The notes beneath the pieces are model-generated. The model was not told where the DNA came from. It did not search any database and worked only from the letters and a program-made list of their open reading frames with translations. A stretch of DNA of 8,536 bases from Actinomycetota bacterium (lineage in GTDB: Bacteria > Actinomycetota > Acidimicrobiia > Acidimicrobiales > Aldehydirespiratoraceae): assembly GCA_012271125.1 (NCBI GenBank), contig JAAXHB010000040.1:1-8536 (forward strand). The letters run 5' to 3'. The first letter of the stretch is position 1. Every line of letters starts with the position of its first letter. Below, piece after piece: positions 5,249 to 8,536 of this stretch. Position numbers and translations under genes: made by a program.

Positions 5249-5953
5249 ATGAATTCGAGTAGCACTTTTGAAATTGTCGGCGATGTTGGCGTGTTGAAGC
5301 TCGACGATGGCAAGGCCAACGCCCTTGGCTATGAGACCCTTGCGTCTATTGATGATGCCGTAGCTCAAGCCGCCGAAACCGCCAAAGCCTTTGTGATCGC
5401 AGGACGTGAGGGGTTGTTCAGCGCAGGCTTTGATTTGAAGGTGATCCAATCGGGTGGCAGTGCTGCTGCTGATCTTGCGTTGGCGGGCGCACGAACCGCG
5501 TTGAAGCTTTACGGTGCTTCGATTCCGGTGGTGGCGGCATGTACCGGGCACGCGGTGGCGATGGGTGCGATCTTGTTGTTATCTAGCGATGTTCGCATTG
5601 GTGCTGACATGGATGCCAAGATCGGGCTTCATGAGGTTTCTATCGGTATGCATATGCCGATTTTCGGATCGGAACTGGCACGTGATCGACTGGATCCTCG
5701 TTATCTAACCTCGTCGGTGTCGTTGGCGCAGTTGTATGACCCAGCCACAGCGGTCAAGGTTGGCTATTTGGATGAAGTGGTGTCAGCGGGCGATGTGGAG
5801 AAGGTGGCGCTAGAGCGGGCGCAGGAGTTAGCGGATTATTTGACGCCGTCGGCGTTTGCGGCGACTCGAAAGAACATGCGTGGGGCGACGATTGAGCACA
5901 TTTCCAGCACGCTTGAGGCCGACCTGAAGGGGTTCGAGGTTCGAGACGAATAG
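5249..5953 (+). CDS. Crotonase-fold (enoyl-CoA hydratase/isomerase family) protein
   Basis: A 234-residue single-domain crotonase, near the short end for the family. Oxyanion-hole segments are recognisable: GLFSAGFDLKVI (55-66; most family members have SAGADL) and CTGHAVAMGAILLLSSDVRIG (98-118). The second catalytic Glu region is kept as KIGLHEVSIGM (124-134, Glu129). The first catalytic Glu, normally in a GLELA-like segment, appears replaced by hydrophobic residues (GAILLL, 106-111). Enoyl-CoA hydratases need both Glu residues, while isomerases and some other crotonases use one, so the reaction is uncertain and hydratase should not be assumed. ELARDRLDPRYLT (142-154) and YDPATAVKVGYLDEVV (163-178) match a short crotonase subfamily I recall as common in actinobacteria and proteobacteria. 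An 11-bp tandem duplication spans its stop codon. Confidence 0.88.
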   Translation: MNSSSTFEIVGDVGVLKLDDGKANALGYETLASIDDAVAQAAETAKAFVIAGREGLFSAGFDLKVIQSGGSAAADLALAGARTALKLYGASIPVVAACTGHAVAMGAILLLSSDVRIGADMDAKIGLHEVSIGMHMPIFGSELARDRLDPRYLTSSVSLAQLYDPATAVKVGYLDEVVSAGDVEKVALERAQELADYLTPSAFAATRKNMRGATIEHISSTLEADLKGFEVRDE

Positions 5954-5966
5954 TTGACGAATAGTT
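5945..5966. repeat. Perfect 11-bp tandem duplication across the crotonase stop codon
   Basis: GACGAATAGTT occurs at 5945-5955 and 5956-5966 with no mismatch. The first copy contains the TAG stop (5951-5953). Because the unit is 11 bp, the second copy is out of frame and does not change the protein. Confidence 0.85.
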
Positions 5967-5991
5967 ACAGACGCCAAGGAACCAACAAGAT

Positions 5992-6023
5992 TTCACAGAC
6001 AGATTTATTCACGGACAGATTTA
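5992..6023. repeat. 16-bp tandem duplication upstream of hemH
   Basis: TTCACAGACAGATTTA (5992-6007) is followed directly by TTCACGGACAGATTTA (6008-6023), 15 of 16 identical. The second copy ends inside the -10-like sequence of hemH, so the duplication may have reshaped that promoter. Confidence 0.8.
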
Positions 6024-6027
6024 ACCG
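6022..6027 (+). promoter_or_regulatory. Weak -10-like box for hemH
   Basis: TAACCG is followed by TCACAA and the ATG at 6034, the same 6-nt spacing as the other leaderless-type starts here, but it lacks the final T of TANNNT. No SD precedes hemH. Confidence 0.3.
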
Positions 6028-6033
6028 TCACAA

Positions 6034-7047
6034 ATGAATGAAGTTCGCTATGACGCTGTGCTGTTGTTGTCGTTTGGTGGTCCTGAAGGGCCCGATGATG
6101 TTTGGCCTTTTCTTGAAGGCATCGCTAAGGGTCGGGGCATACCCGTTGAGCGACTTGAGAAGGTTGCTGAGCAGTATTTGAACTTCGGAGGAGTTAGCCC
6201 GCTCAATGAGCAGTGCAGACGTTTGCAGGCAGGGCTGCGAGCTGAGCTACAGGGTCGAGAGGTTGAGCTGCCGGTCTGGTGGGCGAATCTGAACTGGACA
6301 CCTTTTGTGGACGATGTCGTTGCTGAGATGACCGCGACAGGACACCGGCGTGCGCTTGTGGTTACTACCTCGGCGTATTCGTCGTATTCGAGTTGTCACA
6401 AATACTTGGACGCTCTCGAAGGAGCACGAGCCGCGGTCAACTCAGACGCTGTTGTCTTGGACAAGGTTCGGCAGTACTACAACCACCCTATGTTTGTGGA
6501 GGCCTTTGCCGATGCGTGTGCCACGGCCCGAGATGAACTAGTTGACTCTGGTATTGATGCTGAGCGGGTGCATTTGGCGGCTACGGCGCATTCGCTGCCG
6601 GTTTTGATGGCAAGCGGCTGCGACTATGAACGACAACTGCGCCAAACCGCTCAGCTTGTCGCTGAGCTGAGCGGGTTCAAGCATTGGAGCTTGGCATGGC
6701 AGAGTCGTAGTGGACCGCCGAGCGTTCCTTGGCTAGAGCCCGACATTAACGACCATTTAAGGACATTTGAGAAGGGCACGGCAGTAGTGCTCGCGCCGAT
6801 AGGGTTCACGACCGACAATATGGAGGTAATCCAAGACCTTGATGTTGCGGCAGCAGCCACTGCTCAAGATGTCGGCGTTCAAATCGCTCGAGCCGTTTCT
6901 CCGGGCACTAAGCCCGATCCTCGTTTCGTCACAATGCTCGCAGATCTTGTCGTCGAACGTATTGTTCCGAACGCTGCCCGTCCTGTTGTCGGTGATTTAC
7001 CTCCTGCGCTGGACGTCTGCGCTAAAGATTGCTGCCCTGCTAGTTAG
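6034..7047 (+). CDS. hemH: Ferrochelatase (probably coproporphyrin ferrochelatase CpfC)
   Basis: A 337-residue ferrochelatase that inserts Fe2+ into a porphyrin. In actinobacteria the substrate is usually coproporphyrin III, giving coproheme, which coproheme decarboxylase converts to haem (family knowledge). Landmarks: LLSFGGPEGPDDV (11-23), FGGVSPLNEQ (51-60), the active-site His186 in TAHSLP, WQSRSGPPSVPWLEP (222-236) and APIGFTTDNMEVIQDLD (254-270) with Glu264. The tail CAKDCC supplies Cys329, Cys333 and Cys334, matching the [2Fe-2S] ligand pattern of actinobacterial ferrochelatases; Cys121 (YSSC) or Cys162 may be the fourth ligand. There is no membrane segment. It follows the crotonase gene after 80 bp of tandem repeats and converges on the RCC1 gene with 13 bp between stops. 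No SD is seen. A second, out-of-frame ATG lies 4 nt downstream of the start. Confidence 0.95.
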   Translation: MNEVRYDAVLLLSFGGPEGPDDVWPFLEGIAKGRGIPVERLEKVAEQYLNFGGVSPLNEQCRRLQAGLRAELQGREVELPVWWANLNWTPFVDDVVAEMTATGHRRALVVTTSAYSSYSSCHKYLDALEGARAAVNSDAVVLDKVRQYYNHPMFVEAFADACATARDELVDSGIDAERVHLAATAHSLPVLMASGCDYERQLRQTAQLVAELSGFKHWSLAWQSRSGPPSVPWLEPDINDHLRTFEKGTAVVLAPIGFTTDNMEVIQDLDVAAAATAQDVGVQIARAVSPGTKPDPRFVTMLADLVVERIVPNAARPVVGDLPPALDVCAKDCCPAS

Positions 7048-7060
7048 GACTAGCGACGAG

Positions 7061-8536
7061 TCAACTCAGCGTTCCCCAGCAGTGTCGTGCACCTTGGGTG
7101 GTCAGAGCGCACGAATTCGAGGTATAGGTTGAAATAGTTTTAAAGAATCCATCGGGCGAGTCGGTTTGCCCGTTGTCGTTGAGTCCCCAGCAGCGGATCT
7201 CTCCATTTGTTTTAATTCCGCAACTATGTTGCACGCCGACCGAGAGCGCTGTGAAGGTTTCGCCATCTGTACTGGTCTCACCATATAGATCGTTACCCCA
7301 ACAGCGCACAGTGTTATCAAGTTTGATAGCACACCCGTGAGCACCGGAAATCGATATCGCCTTTGCCTTATCGTTCGGCTTTTGACTAACAGACGGGGTG
7401 TTGTCGCCCCAGCAAGCAATTTCACTGTCTGTTGTCGCTATTGCGCAACCGCTTATCTGGCCTAAAGACACCGAATTGTGATTGTTTGATGGAATACCGC
7501 TTTGAAGGATTGGGGCTCCCCAACAATGGATTTCGCCATTGGTTTTGATTCCGCAACTAGCGTGAAATCCGAGGGCTAAGTCTTTGAACATTCCGTCTGG
7601 ATCAGTTGACTCGCCAACCAGGTTGCTTCCCCAACATGTGACGGTGTTGTCCATTTTGATTGCGCACGCATGATAGCTACCCGCGGCGATGGTTTTGAAG
7701 TTTGTGCCAGTGGACTTGTTAGTTTGCCCACTGCTGTTGTCGCCTTCACATTCGATTGCGCCTTGGGCGTTGATCGCGCACCAGAAGCCATTACCGACTG
7801 CGATGTCTTGATAACCGGTTGGCGCTGGTATTTCGTTGAAGACAATAGTGACGATGGCGTTCCATGGCGAGGTGTCGGTTTCATAGCCAATCGCCACAGC
7901 CCAACCAGGCAAGGCTGTGCCTTCAGGCACTGAGTACATGAGCCGCTGCTGGTTGGCGTCCCATGTTGTGGTACCCACCTTTGGTGCGTATTTGATGGTT
8001 ACGTTGCTGCAGGTCGTGACACATTCATCATTTGCCAAAACATCCATAACCACTTCTAGAGCCTCTAACCCGACACGATCCACGTAATAAAATTCGTGAC
8101 GCAACATGTCACCGGTTTCTTGAGCTACCGGCACTTCTTGAGGAATCGGATCGGCTTGTGGTGCTGGATCGTCCTGAACAACAGGATTTTCTTGCGGAAC
8201 TGGTGTCGGAACAGGATCAGCTTGCGAGACAGACACTGGCTCAACTGACGACGCTGCCCCTACCATTTTCGGCTCAACCACTTCCGACACAGTCAAGCCG
8301 CGCACCAAAAACGCTGCCATCTGAGCTTGTGTCACCGTGTCATCAGGACAAAATCGTGACCCGTCGCCACAACCTTGGGTAATCCCAAGCTCAGCAGCAC
8401 GCTCAATATAGGCAACATATGGATGATCGTCGCCAACATCGGCAAATCGTCGCACCGACCCCGGCTCAACGCCATTATCTATATTTTGGACTATCCATGT
8501 CACCGCTAACCACCGCGGCGCAGCTCTGTCAACTAG
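7061..8536 (-). CDS. Secreted SLH / Ig-like / RCC1-repeat protein, C-terminal part (start beyond right edge)
   Basis: The reading frame stays open to the right edge (LVDRAAPRWLAV precedes a GTG at 8503), so the N-terminus, probably with a signal peptide, is missing. Counting from that GTG: an SLH-type segment (19-70) with FADVGDDHPYVAYIERA and two Cys in GCGDGSRFCPDDTVT; a Pro/Val/Gln-rich linker (72-130) with irregular DP-x-PQ repeats; an Ig/cadherin-like domain (about 135-225) carrying VMDVLANDE; and seven RCC1-like repeats (229-480). Each repeat has two Cys 10-11 residues apart, the second usually in CWG: 242/252 (CEG), 280/290, 317/327, 353/364, 391/401, 428/438, 465/475. This suits a disulfide-stabilised seven-bladed propeller outside the cell. 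Related architectures are common in Acidimicrobiia; the ligand is unknown. The last codons converge on hemH. Confidence 0.85.
   Translation of the reverse strand, partial: LVDRAAPRWLAVTWIVQNIDNGVEPGSVRRFADVGDDHPYVAYIERAAELGITQGCGDGSRFCPDDTVTQAQMAAFLVRGLTVSEVVEPKMVGAASSVEPVSVSQADPVPTPVPQENPVVQDDPAPQADPIPQEVPVAQETGDMLRHEFYYVDRVGLEALEVVMDVLANDECVTTCSNVTIKYAPKVGTTTWDANQQRLMYSVPEGTALPGWAVAIGYETDTSPWNAIVTIVFNEIPAPTGYQDIAVGNGFWCAINAQGAIECEGDNSSGQTNKSTGTNFKTIAAGSYHACAIKMDNTVTCWGSNLVGESTDPDGMFKDLALGFHASCGIKTNGEIHCWGAPILQSGIPSNNHNSVSLGQISGCAIATTDSEIACWGDNTPSVSQKPNDKAKAISISGAHGCAIKLDNTVRCWGNDLYGETSTDGETFTALSVGVQHSCGIKTNGEIRCWGLNDNGQTDSPDGFFKTISTYTSNSCALTTQGARHCWGTLS

Noticed and set aside
7039..7054. 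GCTAG-6-CTAGC hairpin at the hemH stop as a bidirectional terminator
   Set aside because: Only five pairs, no T-run on either strand, and it lies within the hemH stop codon region.
1..8536. CRISPR array, tRNA, rRNA, insertion sequence or prophage attachment site
   Set aside because: No regularly spaced repeats, cloverleaf, transposase-like frame or integrase-like frame was found on either strand.

Overview
The window looks like chromosomal DNA of a high-G+C Gram-positive bacterium, most likely an actinobacterium of the Acidimicrobiia type. The basis is inference from protein character: an actinobacterial-style DXS (active-site stretch NDNGRSYAPT), a ferrochelatase ending in a Cys-x3-Cys-Cys tail, an NfuA with a degenerate A-type N-terminus, start codons without Shine-Dalgarno (SD) sequences preceded at 6-7 nt by TANNNT boxes, and a secreted SLH plus RCC1-repeat protein. 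No rRNA, tRNA, insertion sequence or CRISPR array is visible.

Layout. 1-515 (-) is the N-terminal third of a TldD-type protease running off the left edge. It diverges across 17 bp from a PAP2-family membrane phosphatase (533-1417, +), whose stop overlaps the start of dxs (1414-3240, +), the first enzyme of the MEP isoprenoid pathway. Convergent to dxs is an overlapping pair of unrecognised minus-strand genes (108-aa small protein at 4200-3874, then a 198-aa protein at 3884-3288). A 287-bp spacer (4201-4487) follows, holding a promoter-like region and a strong unexplained hairpin. Next come nfuA (5213-4488, -), a divergent crotonase-fold gene (5249-5953, +), a repeat-filled 80-bp spacer, ferrochelatase hemH/cpfC (6034-7047, +), and, convergent to it, the C-terminal part of a secreted multidomain protein (8536-7061, -) with SLH, Pro/Gln-rich linker, Ig/cadherin-like and seven RCC1-like blades; its start lies beyond the right edge.

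How they fit together. Most genes are core metabolism: isoprenoid precursors, Fe-S delivery, haem, an acyl-CoA-type enzyme. The PAP2 gene is translationally linked to dxs, which suggests a role in isoprenoid-phosphate or lipid metabolism. NfuA and an apparently Fe-S-binding ferrochelatase lie close together.

Most notable observations: (1) tldD and the PAP2 gene appear to be driven by two overlapping, mirror-image -10 boxes, each 6 nt from its ATG, giving predicted start points exactly 18 bp apart; (2) a 19-bp bulged hairpin next to the nfuA stop whose two non-Watson-Crick pairs are G-U only when read from the plus strand; (3) three short tandem duplications sit just after plus-strand stop codons; (4) the unknown two-gene pair differs from its neighbours in using SD-type starts.
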